A program made the translations under genes and the position numbers. DNA of 64,000 nucleotides from Bog-756 sp963831535 (GTDB lineage: Bacteria; Actinomycetota; Acidimicrobiia; Acidimicrobiales; RAAP-2): contig CAWHQP010000008.1 in NCBI GenBank assembly GCA_963831535.1, positions 186,001 through 250,000 on the forward strand. The letters are read 5' to 3'. Below, one piece after another: positions 26,029 through 37,142 of this stretch. The first letter of the stretch is position 1. Every line of letters starts with the position of its first letter. The notes beneath the pieces were generated by a model. It was not told the origin of the DNA. It saw nothing but the letters and a program-made list of their open reading frames with translations, and did no database searches.

Positions 26029-27564
26029 ATGGCCACGACCACCGATGACCATCCGAGCGGTGAACCCGGTGATCGGGAGGAGTCGGCCACGTCCGCAGGG
26101 GCCGCCGGGCCCGCCCGCCGCCGGACGGGTCCGTACCTCGTGGCGGTGGGGCTGGTCATCATGCTCGCCGGCGTGCTGTTCGGTTACGACCAGGGCGTCA
26201 TATCCGGGGCCCTGGACGGGATCCAGAAGCAGTTCTCGGTGGGCACGTTCCTCTTGGAGGTCATCACCAGTTGGGTCACCCTCGGCGCCATGGTCGGGGC
26301 CCTGGTGGCCGGAGGCCTGGCCGACAGGAAGGGCCGCCGGTGGACCATCGTGTCCGCCGCCGTCCTGTTCACAGCGGGAGCCCTCGTCGAGGCCTTGGCT
26401 CCGGGGTCGATCGTGCTCGTGGTGGGACGCCTCCTGGTGGGGTTCGGGGTGGGAGTGGCCTCGGTGGCTGCTCCCCTGTACGCCGCCGAACTGGCCCCCA
26501 GCCGCCTGCGGGGCCGGATGGTTTCCCTCTACCAGTTGGCCATCACCATGGGCATCTTCGTGGCCTACTTTGCCGACTACCTGCTCATCAACGGCAACCG
26601 ATGGCGGGTGATGCTGGGAATCTCGGCCATCCCCGCGGTCCTGTTGGTGCTGGCCGTCCTCCCCCTGCCCGACTCACCGCGGTGGTACGTGAAGAAGGGT
26701 CGCCACGACGAAGCCCGCGACGCCCTCCAGAAGGTTGAGCCGGGTGCCGACATCGAGGCCGACCTCTCGGCCATCGAGGCTCTGAACGCCAACGAGGCCA
26801 CGGGGTCCTGGGTGGAGGTGTTCGCCGCCCGGTGGCGACGGCCGCTGCTCATCGGCGTCCTGCTGGCCTTCCTCCAGCAGCTGACCGGTATCAACGCCAT
26901 CATCTACTACGCCGACAAGATCTTCGCCGCCGCCGGGTTCCACACCCCGGCCAGCCAGAGTCTGGCCACCCTGTGGGCGGTGGGAGCGGTCAATGTGGTG
27001 GCTACCTTCGTGGCCGTCGCCTGGGTCGACCGCTTCGGACGCCGTCCCCTGCTCCTGATCGGATCGGTGGGCATGGGCGTGAGCCTCATCGTGGTCGGAG
27101 CCATGTTCGAGGTGCTGGGCCACGGCACCGCCTCGGGTGGCAGCGGCTCGGTCACGGGCACGGTGACCCTCATCGCCCTGGTCACCTTCATCGCCTCGTT
27201 CGCCTTCTCGCTGGGCCCGGTGGTCTGGACCATCATCAACGAGATCTATCCGTCCCACATCCGCGGCCGGGCGGTGGCCGTGGCCACCGCGGCCAACTGG
27301 TTCGCCGCCTGGCTGGTGGCCCAGTTCTTCTTGTCCCTCGTCGATCTCATCACCGAGGCCGGCACGTTCTGGCTGTTCGCGGGGTTCTGTGCCGTGACCT
27401 ACGTGTTCGTGCTGCGGTTCGTCCCGGAGACGAAAGGCAAGTCCCTCGAGGAGGTGGAGATCCTGTGGGGGGACCGGGAGGCCATCCGCAGGGCCATCGG
27501 TTCACGCCGGCAGCGGGCCCACCGCGTGGCGACCAGCCGGCGGGGGCGGCCGGGACCGTCCTGA
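26029..27564 (+). CDS. sugar porter (MFS, SP family)
   Basis: 511 residues, 12 predicted membrane helices after a ~40-residue acidic tail. Sugar-porter signatures: LFGYDQGVISGAL in helix 1, GGLADRKGRRW between helices 2 and 3, PDSPRWYVKKGR before the central loop, QQLTGINAIIYYADKIF in helix 7 and PETKGKSLEEVE at the end. These are proton-sugar symporters of the xylose/galactose/glucose class; the exact sugar cannot be read, although galK in this window makes galactose an option. ATG 26029 is the start. Confidence 0.9.
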   Translation: MATTTDDHPSGEPGDREESATSAGAAGPARRRTGPYLVAVGLVIMLAGVLFGYDQGVISGALDGIQKQFSVGTFLLEVITSWVTLGAMVGALVAGGLADRKGRRWTIVSAAVLFTAGALVEALAPGSIVLVVGRLLVGFGVGVASVAAPLYAAELAPSRLRGRMVSLYQLAITMGIFVAYFADYLLINGNRWRVMLGISAIPAVLLVLAVLPLPDSPRWYVKKGRHDEARDALQKVEPGADIEADLSAIEALNANEATGSWVEVFAARWRRPLLIGVLLAFLQQLTGINAIIYYADKIFAAAGFHTPASQSLATLWAVGAVNVVATFVAVAWVDRFGRRPLLLIGSVGMGVSLIVVGAMFEVLGHGTASGGSGSVTGTVTLIALVTFIASFAFSLGPVVWTIINEIYPSHIRGRAVAVATAANWFAAWLVAQFFLSLVDLITEAGTFWLFAGFCAVTYVFVLRFVPETKGKSLEEVEILWGDREAIRRAIGSRRQRAHRVATSRRGRPGPS

Positions 27565-27612
27565 TCCGGATGCCCGCCACCGGGTGGCGGTCGTCGCCGG
27601 ATACCGAATCGT

Positions 27613-28851
27613 CTAGCGGCTGAGGAGGTCCTTGGCGATGTGGGTGACCTGGATCTCGTCGGTGCCGGCGTAGATCTGGAAGACCTTGGCGTCCCGGGCC
27701 AGCTGCTCCACCCGGAATTCGGCCATGTAGCCATTGCCCCCGAAGAGCTGAACCGCCTCCATGGCCACCTCCGAGGCGGCCTGGGCCGAGTACAACTTCA
27801 TGGCCGAGGCCTCGGCCAGGGAGAGGCTCTTCCCGGCGGCGGACAGCTCGATGTGGCGGAACACGAGGTTCTGCACATTGAGCCGGGCCACCTCCATCTT
27901 GGCCAACTTGAGCTGGATCAGCTGCCGGTCACCGATGGGCTGTCCCCACAGCATCCGGTTCTTGGCGTACTCCACCGACAGCTTGAGACACTCCTCGATC
28001 AGGCCCAGTGACATGGCGGCCAGGCCGGCCCGCTCGGTGACGAAGTTGCCCTTGGCCGAGTCGCGGCCACTCCCACCGCTCTCGTCCTCGGTCTCGCCGA
28101 GGAGGTGGTCACGTCCCACCCGTACATCGGTGAGGAAGAGTTCGCCGGTCGGGGACGAGTGCAGGCCCATCTTGCGGAAGGGCTTGGACTGTTCGAGACC
28201 CGGCATCCCCTTCTCGAGGACGAAGGTGAGGACCTGGCGGTCACGTATCGGGGTGTCCGACCCGTCATCGAGTTTGGCGTAGAAGACGATGGTGTCGGCG
28301 TAGGGACCGTTGGTGATGAAGGTCTTGTTCCCGTTGAGGATGTACTCGTCGCCGTCCCGCCGGGCCGTCGACGTCATACCCCCCAGGGCATCGGACCCCG
28401 AGTTGGGTTCGGTGATGGCCCAGGCGCCGACTTTGTCCCCCGTGAGCAGGTCGAGGCCCCACCGCTCCATCTGGGTGGGGGTGCCCTGCTTCATGATCGT
28501 CCCCCCCGCCAGTCCCAGACTGACCCCCATGGCGGTGACGATGCCGGGGCAGTAGTGGCAGAGTTCGATGATCGGGATGAGCGTCATGGCCGCCGCCCCA
28601 CCGTCCCCGTTGCGCTGGGCCCGCTCCGCTTCCGACTCGGCCCCGGCCCCGGCCACCTTGCGCTCGAGTTGCTTCTTGAACCGGTCCCGGGCCATCTGGT
28701 CCATGCCGAAGGTGGCGTACAGCTTGCGGATGATGTCGTAGGGCGGCATGTCCCCGTGCTCCAGGGCCTCGATGTTCGGAACCACCTCGGCCTCGACGAA
28801 CCGACGCACGGCCTCCCGCACCATCACCTGCTCCTCCGACCACTCGAACAC
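27613..28851 (-). CDS. acyl-CoA dehydrogenase
   Basis: 412 residues from ATG 28851. FAD-dependent family: N-terminal helical domain from MFEWSEEQVMVREAVRRF, middle ITEPNSGSDALGGM, C-terminal QLFGGNGYMAEFRVEQLARD. The usual catalytic Glu of medium-chain enzymes (Y-E-G-T) is Ala here (IYAGTDEIQ). A Glu near residue 272 (VTERAGLAAM) stands where isovaleryl-CoA and long-chain dehydrogenases keep theirs, so the enzyme should be active and of that branch type (inference). Part of lipid or branched-chain catabolism with mcr and the crotonase. Confidence 0.88.
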   Translation of the reverse strand: MFEWSEEQVMVREAVRRFVEAEVVPNIEALEHGDMPPYDIIRKLYATFGMDQMARDRFKKQLERKVAGAGAESEAERAQRNGDGGAAAMTLIPIIELCHYCPGIVTAMGVSLGLAGGTIMKQGTPTQMERWGLDLLTGDKVGAWAITEPNSGSDALGGMTSTARRDGDEYILNGNKTFITNGPYADTIVFYAKLDDGSDTPIRDRQVLTFVLEKGMPGLEQSKPFRKMGLHSSPTGELFLTDVRVGRDHLLGETEDESGGSGRDSAKGNFVTERAGLAAMSLGLIEECLKLSVEYAKNRMLWGQPIGDRQLIQLKLAKMEVARLNVQNLVFRHIELSAAGKSLSLAEASAMKLYSAQAASEVAMEAVQLFGGNGYMAEFRVEQLARDAKVFQIYAGTDEIQVTHIAKDLLSR

Positions 28852-28927
28852 GATCGACCTCCGGTGTCACTCGACATGCCTGTCCTGGCGCACCCGAGGC
28901 TAACCGAGGTCCGCCTACAGTCGGAGC

Positions 28928-29320
28928 GTGAGACTGAAGCGCCAGCCCGAGGAGTCAGCCTTTGATCGATGGGGGGGCGAGCCGTTCTTCACCGCTCTCA
29001 TCGAGCGGTTCTACCTGGGGGTGGCGGCCGATCCCCTGCTCCGGCCCATGTACCCCGACGACCTGACCGAGTCCCGCTCCCATCTGGCCCTGTTCCTCAT
29101 GCAGTACTGGGGTGGACCGCCCGACTACAGCGGGCAGCGGGGCCATCCCCGGCTGCGCATGCGCCACGCGCCGTTCGCCATCGGGAAAGCCGAATCCGAC
29201 GCCTGGCTCCGGCACATGACCGATGCCGTGACCGCCGCCCATATGGAGCCGGACGACCAACAGGAGCTGCTCGAGTACCTGACCATGGCGGCCCGGAGCC
29301 TCATCAACCAACCGACGTGA
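28928..29320 (+). CDS. glbO: group II truncated haemoglobin
   Basis: 130 residues. The group II globin pattern is clear: FFTALIERFYLGVAADPLLR, then QYWGGPPDYSGQRGHPRLRM with the conserved YWGG, the proximal His in RMRHAPFAIG, and the Trp of DAWLRHM at the G8 position typical of this group. It binds oxygen or nitric oxide in the cytoplasm. The start is the GTG at 28928 (77 bases from the divergent acyl-CoA dehydrogenase start). Confidence 0.92.
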   Translation: MRLKRQPEESAFDRWGGEPFFTALIERFYLGVAADPLLRPMYPDDLTESRSHLALFLMQYWGGPPDYSGQRGHPRLRMRHAPFAIGKAESDAWLRHMTDAVTAAHMEPDDQQELLEYLTMAARSLINQPT

Positions 29321-29392
29321 CCGGTCAGCCCGACGCCGGCGGCACCGGGGGTGCGGGCCGATCCCGACGGGACCGGCGGTGGAGGCCCTCGC

Positions 29393-30181
29393 TCACCAGG
29401 TGAGGCCGAGCATGGTGCGCATCGCCGTCTCGAAGGTGGCGTCGTCCATGCTGGACCGGGCACCGAGGACGAGCACGGCGTCATCGCCGACCGGAACGCG
29501 GAACGGCGTGGCCGGATCCTCGATGGCCGACCGCACGGCCACGGCCACCAGCTCGGGCCCCGGCCGACCGTTCGGACCGGTGACCTTCTCGTCGGTCCCA
29601 GACCACTCCGCCCACAAGGGTCCGTAGGCCGGGTCGCCCCGGACCCGGTCGGTCGGCTTCATCCCCGGGGCGATGTAGCCGGGCTCGATCACGACCACCC
29701 GGATGCCGAAGTGGCCCAACTCGTGGTGGAGCGTCTCCGAAACTGCCTCCAGGGCGAACTTCGAGGCTGCGTACGGGCCCTCCAGGGGTGTCCCCACCCG
29801 TCCCTGGACCGAACTGATATTGACCACGACACCGCTGCCGCGGGCCCTCCAGGCCGGGAGCAGATGCTGCAGCAGGCGGAGGGACCCGAGGGTATTGGTC
29901 TCCAACATGAGCCGGAGACGATCGAGAGGAAAGTTCTCGAGGGGACCCTTGCCGGAGATGGCGGCGTTGTTCACCACGGCGTCGATCTCCCCGGCCTGGG
30001 CCAGGGCCCGCCGGGTCGAGTCGTCGTCGGTCACATCGAGGGGGAGCCGCAGCGCGACGTCGAGCTCTGCCAACAGGGAGGGGTCCCGTGCCGTGGCCAC
30101 CACATCGTGTCCCGCCCTCGTGAGCTCCCGGGCCGAGGCCGCTCCGATGGCTCGAGCCGCGCCGGTGATCAGGATCCGCAT
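29393..30181 (-). CDS. short-chain dehydrogenase/reductase
   Basis: 262 residues. Rossmann motif LITGAARAIGAASA, the NNAA loop (VVNNAAISG), the Ser of VVNISSVQG and the YxxxK of GPYAASKFALE give the full catalytic set. The dinucleotide loop ends in ATARDP, with an Arg in the region that selects NADP. The substrate is unknown. The gene stands alone between the globin gene (convergent) and the transglutaminase gene. Confidence 0.88.
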   Translation of the reverse strand: MRILITGAARAIGAASARELTRAGHDVVATARDPSLLAELDVALRLPLDVTDDDSTRRALAQAGEIDAVVNNAAISGKGPLENFPLDRLRLMLETNTLGSLRLLQHLLPAWRARGSGVVVNISSVQGRVGTPLEGPYAASKFALEAVSETLHHELGHFGIRVVVIEPGYIAPGMKPTDRVRGDPAYGPLWAEWSGTDEKVTGPNGRPGPELVAVAVRSAIEDPATPFRVPVGDDAVLVLGARSSMDDATFETAMRTMLGLTW

Positions 30182-30301
30182 GCGTCGAGCGTAGGGCAGT
30201 GAACCGGCCGGGCGGGGGTGCCTCGGGCGGCCGTGCGGGCCGCGGACCGGGTGCTTTGCAGCCCGCCGCCGGGAGCCCGCAGAGAACCCGCGGAGACTGC
30301 G

Positions 30302-31189
30302 CTATCGGGCAACGGCCACCGAGCGGGTGACGTCGACCGACACCTTGAGGGTGTGGGAGTCGCCCCCACCGAACACGATCCCCTTGAGCGGCGACACGTC
30401 CGAGTAGTCGCGGCCCCAGGCCGTTGTGACATAGGACGAGCCGACGACCTGGTCGTTGGTCGGGTCGACGTCCAGCCATCCCCACCCGGGAATGAACACC
30501 GACGGCCAGGCGTGCGAGGCGTCGGCCCCGATGAGCCGCTCCTCTCCGGGCGGTGGCGCGGTCTCGAGGTAGCCGCTGACGTAGCGGGCGGCCAGCCCGA
30601 GGGACCGGAGGCACCCGATGGCCAGATGGGCGAAGTCCTGGCATACCCCTCTACGGAACTGGAGGACCTCCTCGAGCGGGGTGGTCACCGTCGTGAACCC
30701 CGGGTCGTAGGCGAAGTCGTGGAAGATGCGCTCCGTGAGGTCGGCGACCCCTTCGACGAGGGGCCGTCCCGTGCCGAAGGACGGCTCGGCGTAGGTGCGG
30801 ACGCCGAGGGAGGTGGGCACCAACGGTGACTCGAAGCAGAATTCGCGGGCACCCAGCATCTCCGGGCTCAGGTCGTCGGCCAGGCGGTCGCGGGCCTGCT
30901 CCCACGCCGGCCCGGTGGCGGGGAGGGGCTCCCGTCCGGAGACCGAGACCGAGCTGGTCGAGACCACGGTGAGTTCGTCGAACGGGCCGTCCACGGCGAA
31001 GGCCACGACCGGGTTCCCGAAAAAGTCCGTGCGTTCGGTCCAGCTGGTGGGCGTGGGCTCCACCACCAGCTCGCTGGCCAGGCACTGCTGGCGGTCGGTG
31101 TCCCGGGGGCGGAGGTGGGCTTCGTTGCGACAACGCGACACGGGGGCGTTGTAGCGGTAGTTGGTGCGATGGACGATCCGGTACGTCAT
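30302..31189 (-). CDS. transglutaminase-like cysteine peptidase/transferase
   Basis: 295 residues. N-terminal beta-domain (IVHRTNYRYNAPV) followed by the transglutaminase core. Catalytic triad: Cys in RRGVCQDFAHLAIG, His in DASHAWPSVFIPG and Asp in LDVDPTNDQVVG. Last gene of the ATP-grasp/alpha-E operon; its start overlaps the previous stop by four bases (ATGA at 31186-31189). In related clusters such enzymes are predicted to cleave or ligate a peptide made by the ATP-grasp enzymes. No signal peptide, so it is likely cytoplasmic. Confidence 0.9.
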   Translation of the reverse strand: MTYRIVHRTNYRYNAPVSRCRNEAHLRPRDTDRQQCLASELVVEPTPTSWTERTDFFGNPVVAFAVDGPFDELTVVSTSSVSVSGREPLPATGPAWEQARDRLADDLSPEMLGAREFCFESPLVPTSLGVRTYAEPSFGTGRPLVEGVADLTERIFHDFAYDPGFTTVTTPLEEVLQFRRGVCQDFAHLAIGCLRSLGLAARYVSGYLETAPPPGEERLIGADASHAWPSVFIPGWGWLDVDPTNDQVVGSSYVTTAWGRDYSDVSPLKGIVFGGGDSHTLKVSVDVTRSVAVAR

Positions 31190-33969
31190 GGGCTCCGTCC
31201 GAGGTTCTGTTGCAGGCCGGCCAGTACCGACAGGCGTTCATGGGAGAAGAAGGTGGACCGCAGGCTGTCCAGCAACTCGGCCAGGAGGCGGTCCATCTGT
31301 CCTAGCACGGCATCGAGTTCGGTCCGCCGTTTGGTCTCCGGGTCCACCGCGGCCAGGTGTGCCGCATCGGTGAGGCGCAGCATGGTGGTGCTCCGCAGCA
31401 CCAGCTGTTCGCTGTTGCCCATCCTCTGGCCCGGTGACTGTTTGGGCAGGTCGGCCAAGTGGTTGACCAGCCGGTCGAGCTGATAGATCACGCTGCGGGG
31501 ATTGGCGGCGTCGTAGACCAGCAGGTCCACCGCCCCGGCCACGTGCATGGTCGAACCGGACCGTCGGCGGAAGATGATCAGACTCTCGGAGGTTTTGAGC
31601 AGGGATTCGAGCAACAGGTCCTCGACCACACCGGCCCGCTGGCGCACCAGCACGGAACGCAGCAGGCGCACCAGGGACTGGGCCCTCTCGAGGCGGCGTC
31701 CGGCGTCGAGGAACAGCCAGGCCGAGTCCCGTTCCATGTTCTCCGCCGACAGACCGGCCAGGGCCAACAGGGCCTGGAGCAGCCGCTGGAGGCTGGACTG
31801 CACGCCAACCAGCTGGGTGGGTGGCCGGTTGCGCAGGCGGGCCAGCTCCTCTTCGACATCACCGACCAACTGCCACGAGTCACTCGAGAGCTGCTCCCGG
31901 ACCGAGTAGGCCGCGTCCACCAGCAGCCCCAGCGACGACACCAGACTGCCGTCGACGCCGGCATCGAGCAGGAGGGCCAGGGCCCGCCGGTCGGTCGGTA
32001 CGTCCGGGTCGCGCCCCGGTTCGGTGGCCGGTCCGTCCTCGGGCCCGGGACCGGGTCCGAGGTCCGGCCCCGACTCGGGAACCGGGTGGGGACCCAACCC
32101 GAAACCGGAAACGTCCTGGGTGGGCACCGTTCCGGCCGGGGACCGATCGAGCTCCTCTCGGTCGGGCTCGGACACGGCGTCGAACCCCGAGACCGTGCCC
32201 AGGGCCATGAGCAGGACCTGGAGGGACTCGGCCCCACCGTCGACGCCGACCCCGAGCGGTTGATCGAGGCGGGCCAGCACGGTACGGATCAACCGAATGA
32301 CCAGTTCGGAGTGCTCGGCCGTGCGTCCGAGGACGAACAGTTGGGCGGCCACCCGGCCCGGAAGGAGGGTGGAGGTGTCGGCCACCACCGGAGGTCGGAC
32401 CGTAGTCCGCGCCGAGCGGAGCCAGGTGCTCTGCTGGAGCGCCGGTTGGGTGGAGGCCACCCAGGTGTCCTTGCTCGTGCCGTCACTCCGGCTGGAGATG
32501 ATCACCGAGTCGGGACCGGCACCCACCCGGGTCAGCCCGCCGGGCAGGACCCGGTAACCGTGGTGGTGGCCGTTGGTCGAGCTCTCGTCGGCCACAGCGA
32601 AGGAACGGATGATGGCGGGACGGGGTTCGAGTGCACCGCTGTCGGTGACGGTCGGGGCCGTGGACGGTTCGATGAACTCCTGGCCCACCCAGGCTCCGGG
32701 TCGGGAGCGGATCCGGTCGCTCAGCGCGTCGAGCCCTTCGGCGGTGAGGGTGGATGCCACCACCGGGGGCTGGGACGGTGATGGCCGGACGGGCAGGAGG
32801 ATGAGGTGCTCGAGGTGGGCCAGGACGTGGCTCAGCCCCAGGTCGTTGCCGCACCACCATGTCTCCGGTCCCCGCAGCGCCAGCTCTTCACCCAGCACGA
32901 CGGGCGCCAATGTGCCGAGGAGGCCGGTCAGGGCCGGATCCTCGATGATCCCCGTCCCCAGGGGATTGAGCACGGTGACCCGGCCACGCCGGGCCACCTC
33001 GAGCAGCCCGGGTACGCCCAGCAGGGAGTCAGCCCGCAGCTCGACCGGGTCGCACCACTGATCGTCCACCCGTCGGATGACCACGTCGACCGGATCGAAC
33101 CCGGCCAGGGTGCGGAGCCAGACCCGGTTGTTGTTGACCACCAGGTCCCGCCCCTCCACCAGGGCGTACCCGAGGTAGGAGGCCAGGTAGGCGTGCTCGA
33201 AGTAGGTCTCGCTGAGAGGTCCGGGCGTGAGGATCACCACTCGGGGCTCATCGACGCCCTCGGGTGCCGCCGCGGCGACCCCGGCCCGGATGGACCGGAA
33301 GAACCCGGCCAACCGCTCGACACCCGACTCTCGGTGCAAGTTGGGGAGGACGCGGGACAAGATGGTGCGATTGACCAGGGCGTACCCCAGGCCGGAGGGC
33401 GCCTGCGCCCGGTCCCCGATGGCTCGGAACTCGCCCGATCCGGCCCGCACCACGTCGACGGCGGTGAGGAACATCTTCGGGGGCTCGGGAGTCCCCATAC
33501 CCACGCAACCCCGCAGGAAGGCCGGGTGGCCGAGGACCAGCTCGGCCGGGATGTGCCCCTCGGCCACCAGTCGGCGCTGGCCGTAGATGTCCGCGAACAC
33601 GAGGTCGAGGACCCGGACCCGCTGGGCCACCGCCGACTCCAGCGTCGACCACTCGGCCTCCTCCAGCACCAGGGGCCAGGGGTCGAGCGACCAGGGCTGG
33701 CGCCGACTCTGGTTGTCCCGTGTCACGTTGTAGGTGGCACCCTCGTTACGCAGGAGCCGGGCCACTTCGGAACGTCGTGCGATCAGCCCGCTCGGGCCCA
33801 GGCCGGCCATCTCGGCCGCCACCTGCTTCCACCGGTGCCGCACGGTGCCGTCCGGCTCGAGATACTCGTCGGCCCGGCCGGGGACGACCTGGTAGTCGGG
33901 GACGGTGACCGTCCCGGAACGGGGCAGGTCGTCGCCCTCCAGTGGGCCGGCGGTGGTCGCCGTGGTCAT
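31186..33969 (-). CDS. circularly permuted ATP-grasp protein fused to alpha-E domain
   Basis: 927 residues. The N-terminal ~500 residues are a circularly permuted type 2 ATP-grasp (DUF404/DUF407), with PKMFLTAVDVVRAGSGEFRA, VILTPGPLSETYFEHAYLA, NNNRVWLRTL and DSLLGVPGLLEVARRGRVT. The C-terminal part from about residue 535 is an alpha-E helical domain (AAQLFVLGRTAEHSELVIRL, then SAWLFLDAGRRLERAQSL). A ~70-residue Gly/Pro/Asp-rich insert near residues 595-665 (GPDLGPGPGPEDGPATEP) interrupts it. Normally these domains are separate proteins; here they are also found separately upstream. Probably ligates an amino acid or peptide to an unknown acceptor. Confidence 0.9.
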   Translation of the reverse strand: MTTATTAGPLEGDDLPRSGTVTVPDYQVVPGRADEYLEPDGTVRHRWKQVAAEMAGLGPSGLIARRSEVARLLRNEGATYNVTRDNQSRRQPWSLDPWPLVLEEAEWSTLESAVAQRVRVLDLVFADIYGQRRLVAEGHIPAELVLGHPAFLRGCVGMGTPEPPKMFLTAVDVVRAGSGEFRAIGDRAQAPSGLGYALVNRTILSRVLPNLHRESGVERLAGFFRSIRAGVAAAAPEGVDEPRVVILTPGPLSETYFEHAYLASYLGYALVEGRDLVVNNNRVWLRTLAGFDPVDVVIRRVDDQWCDPVELRADSLLGVPGLLEVARRGRVTVLNPLGTGIIEDPALTGLLGTLAPVVLGEELALRGPETWWCGNDLGLSHVLAHLEHLILLPVRPSPSQPPVVASTLTAEGLDALSDRIRSRPGAWVGQEFIEPSTAPTVTDSGALEPRPAIIRSFAVADESSTNGHHHGYRVLPGGLTRVGAGPDSVIISSRSDGTSKDTWVASTQPALQQSTWLRSARTTVRPPVVADTSTLLPGRVAAQLFVLGRTAEHSELVIRLIRTVLARLDQPLGVGVDGGAESLQVLLMALGTVSGFDAVSEPDREELDRSPAGTVPTQDVSGFGLGPHPVPESGPDLGPGPGPEDGPATEPGRDPDVPTDRRALALLLDAGVDGSLVSSLGLLVDAAYSVREQLSSDSWQLVGDVEEELARLRNRPPTQLVGVQSSLQRLLQALLALAGLSAENMERDSAWLFLDAGRRLERAQSLVRLLRSVLVRQRAGVVEDLLLESLLKTSESLIIFRRRSGSTMHVAGAVDLLVYDAANPRSVIYQLDRLVNHLADLPKQSPGQRMGNSEQLVLRSTTMLRLTDAAHLAAVDPETKRRTELDAVLGQMDRLLAELLDSLRSTFFSHERLSVLAGLQQNLGRSP

Positions 33970-34056
33970 AACGGGGTCACGATGTCATCGGGCAGGCACG
34001 GTGATGGCACGGGACGGGCGCGGCGGTGGCACGGGACGACACTCAGGATCCGTCGG

Positions 34057-35049
34057 TCACGAGGCTACCGACCGGGTCTGCCACCCCACGAAGGTCGGAC
34101 GGAAGTAGGTCTCGTCGACCTGGTGGTGGATGTCGTCCAGCGCCACCTGCACCTCGTCGAGGAACTCGCTGAGACCGCCGAGCGTCAGATGAGGCACCGC
34201 AGCCGAGGCCACGATCAACGAGGCGGTGGCGCAGGCCTCCAGGGCATCCTCGGATCGGGCCAGACCCTTCAGTTGGGCCCGGGCCTCGGTCAGACAGGCA
34301 CTCACCGCCCGGGGGAACCGGTCGTCCTGGAGCAGAAAACGCAGGGTGGAGCCCCCCTGGGGCCGGGCCGGCATGGCCCGACGGTAGGGCTGATAGGCGG
34401 CCAAGGACCGGAGGACCGCCATCCACTGCACCACATCGTAGGAGTCCCCCCGGTTGGGTCGCAGGCTCTCGGATCGAACGTCGAGCACCCGGGTGGTGAG
34501 GTCGGCCCGCTCGAGGTTCTGACCGATGGTCAGGAACGACATGGCTTCATCGCGGCTCATGGTTCCGAGCAAGATACCGTTGATACGCTGGCAGCCGGCG
34601 ATCACCCGCCGCAGCCACAGCACCCGGCCGGCCCGCGTGTCCGCCTCGGCCAGATTGTCGGAGCAGGCCAACCACAGGTTGTTGCAGGCCTCCCACGCTT
34701 CACGCGGCACCACCGGACGGGCGGTGCGCAGGTTCTCGCGCGCCGAGGTGATGGCGGCGAGGATGGAGGAGGGATTGTCCTGGCCGTGGAGCAGGAACTC
34801 GATGACGTCCTGTTCGGCTGCGGCAACCTCTTCCTTGTCCTCCCCGGACTGAGATGCCCGTGAGTAGCGCTCGGCGAACTCGCTGTCGACACCCACGATG
34901 GTCAGGAGTGGTGCCCATCCGACGTCTTCGCCCACGGGCATGTCCACGTGGGCGTCGGTGTGGACCTGCACGATCCTGGCGGTGCCCTCGGCCCGCTCGA
35001 GGTAGCGCCCGGCCCAGTAGACGGCTTCGGCCATTCGTGCGAGCAACAT
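34057..35049 (-). CDS. alpha-E domain protein (DUF403)
   Basis: 330 residues, all-helical. It starts MLLARMAEAVYWAGRYLERAE, the standard opening of this family, with Glu-rich helix pairs (AEGTARIVQVH, SRDEAMSFLTIGQNLERADL). The ATG at 35049 has GGAG about ten bases upstream and matches the family start; an in-frame ATG at 35121 is the alternative. Alpha-E proteins always accompany circularly permuted ATP-grasp proteins and may provide the acceptor or regulate the ligase. It lies between the two ATP-grasp genes. Confidence 0.88.
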   Translation of the reverse strand: MLLARMAEAVYWAGRYLERAEGTARIVQVHTDAHVDMPVGEDVGWAPLLTIVGVDSEFAERYSRASQSGEDKEEVAAAEQDVIEFLLHGQDNPSSILAAITSARENLRTARPVVPREAWEACNNLWLACSDNLAEADTRAGRVLWLRRVIAGCQRINGILLGTMSRDEAMSFLTIGQNLERADLTTRVLDVRSESLRPNRGDSYDVVQWMAVLRSLAAYQPYRRAMPARPQGGSTLRFLLQDDRFPRAVSACLTEARAQLKGLARSEDALEACATASLIVASAAVPHLTLGGLSEFLDEVQVALDDIHHQVDETYFRPTFVGWQTRSVAS

Positions 35050-35147
35050 GGTGGGCTCCTTGGATTCGCTGGGGAGATGATCGTCGTCGGCCAGGGCCGA
35101 GGGGTCGGGGGGATCGGTCATGGCGCCCGTTTCCGGGACGGATGGGC

Positions 35148-36836
<1,689 letters not shown>

Positions 36837-37142
36837 GTGATACGTCGGTCATGGGTCAGTGGGGTTGCCGGAGTGTTTCTACTCCGTGAATGTCCCCGTC
36901 CGGTATGCTCACGCCCAGGTGAGAGGTACCGGCCCGGGTGGGAGCAGGGTGTCTCGGCACTGTGCTGAGCCCCGGATGGCGCGTGGAGCCAACCGGCGGC
37001 CCGGTCCGGTGGCGGGCCACCGTGTCGTCCCGGAGGGCGCTCCTCACCGGCGGGCCCGTCACCACCGGGCCCCATATTGCAGCCGGCGCCCTGCCGTCCA
37101 GACCGGGGGCGGGCGACGAGACCACTACCCACAGGAGATGCC
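36837..37142. other. divergent intergenic region, ATP-grasp operon / acpP
   Basis: 306 bases without a gene. It holds a small inverted repeat GGAGT-GTTTCT-ACTCC at 36870-36885 and a TATGCT hexamer at 36904-36909 that could serve as a -10 for acpP-direction transcription, though no good -35 stands at the right distance. The purine-rich run before the acpP start (AGGAGA) is the ribosome site. Nothing else stands out. Confidence 0.35.
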
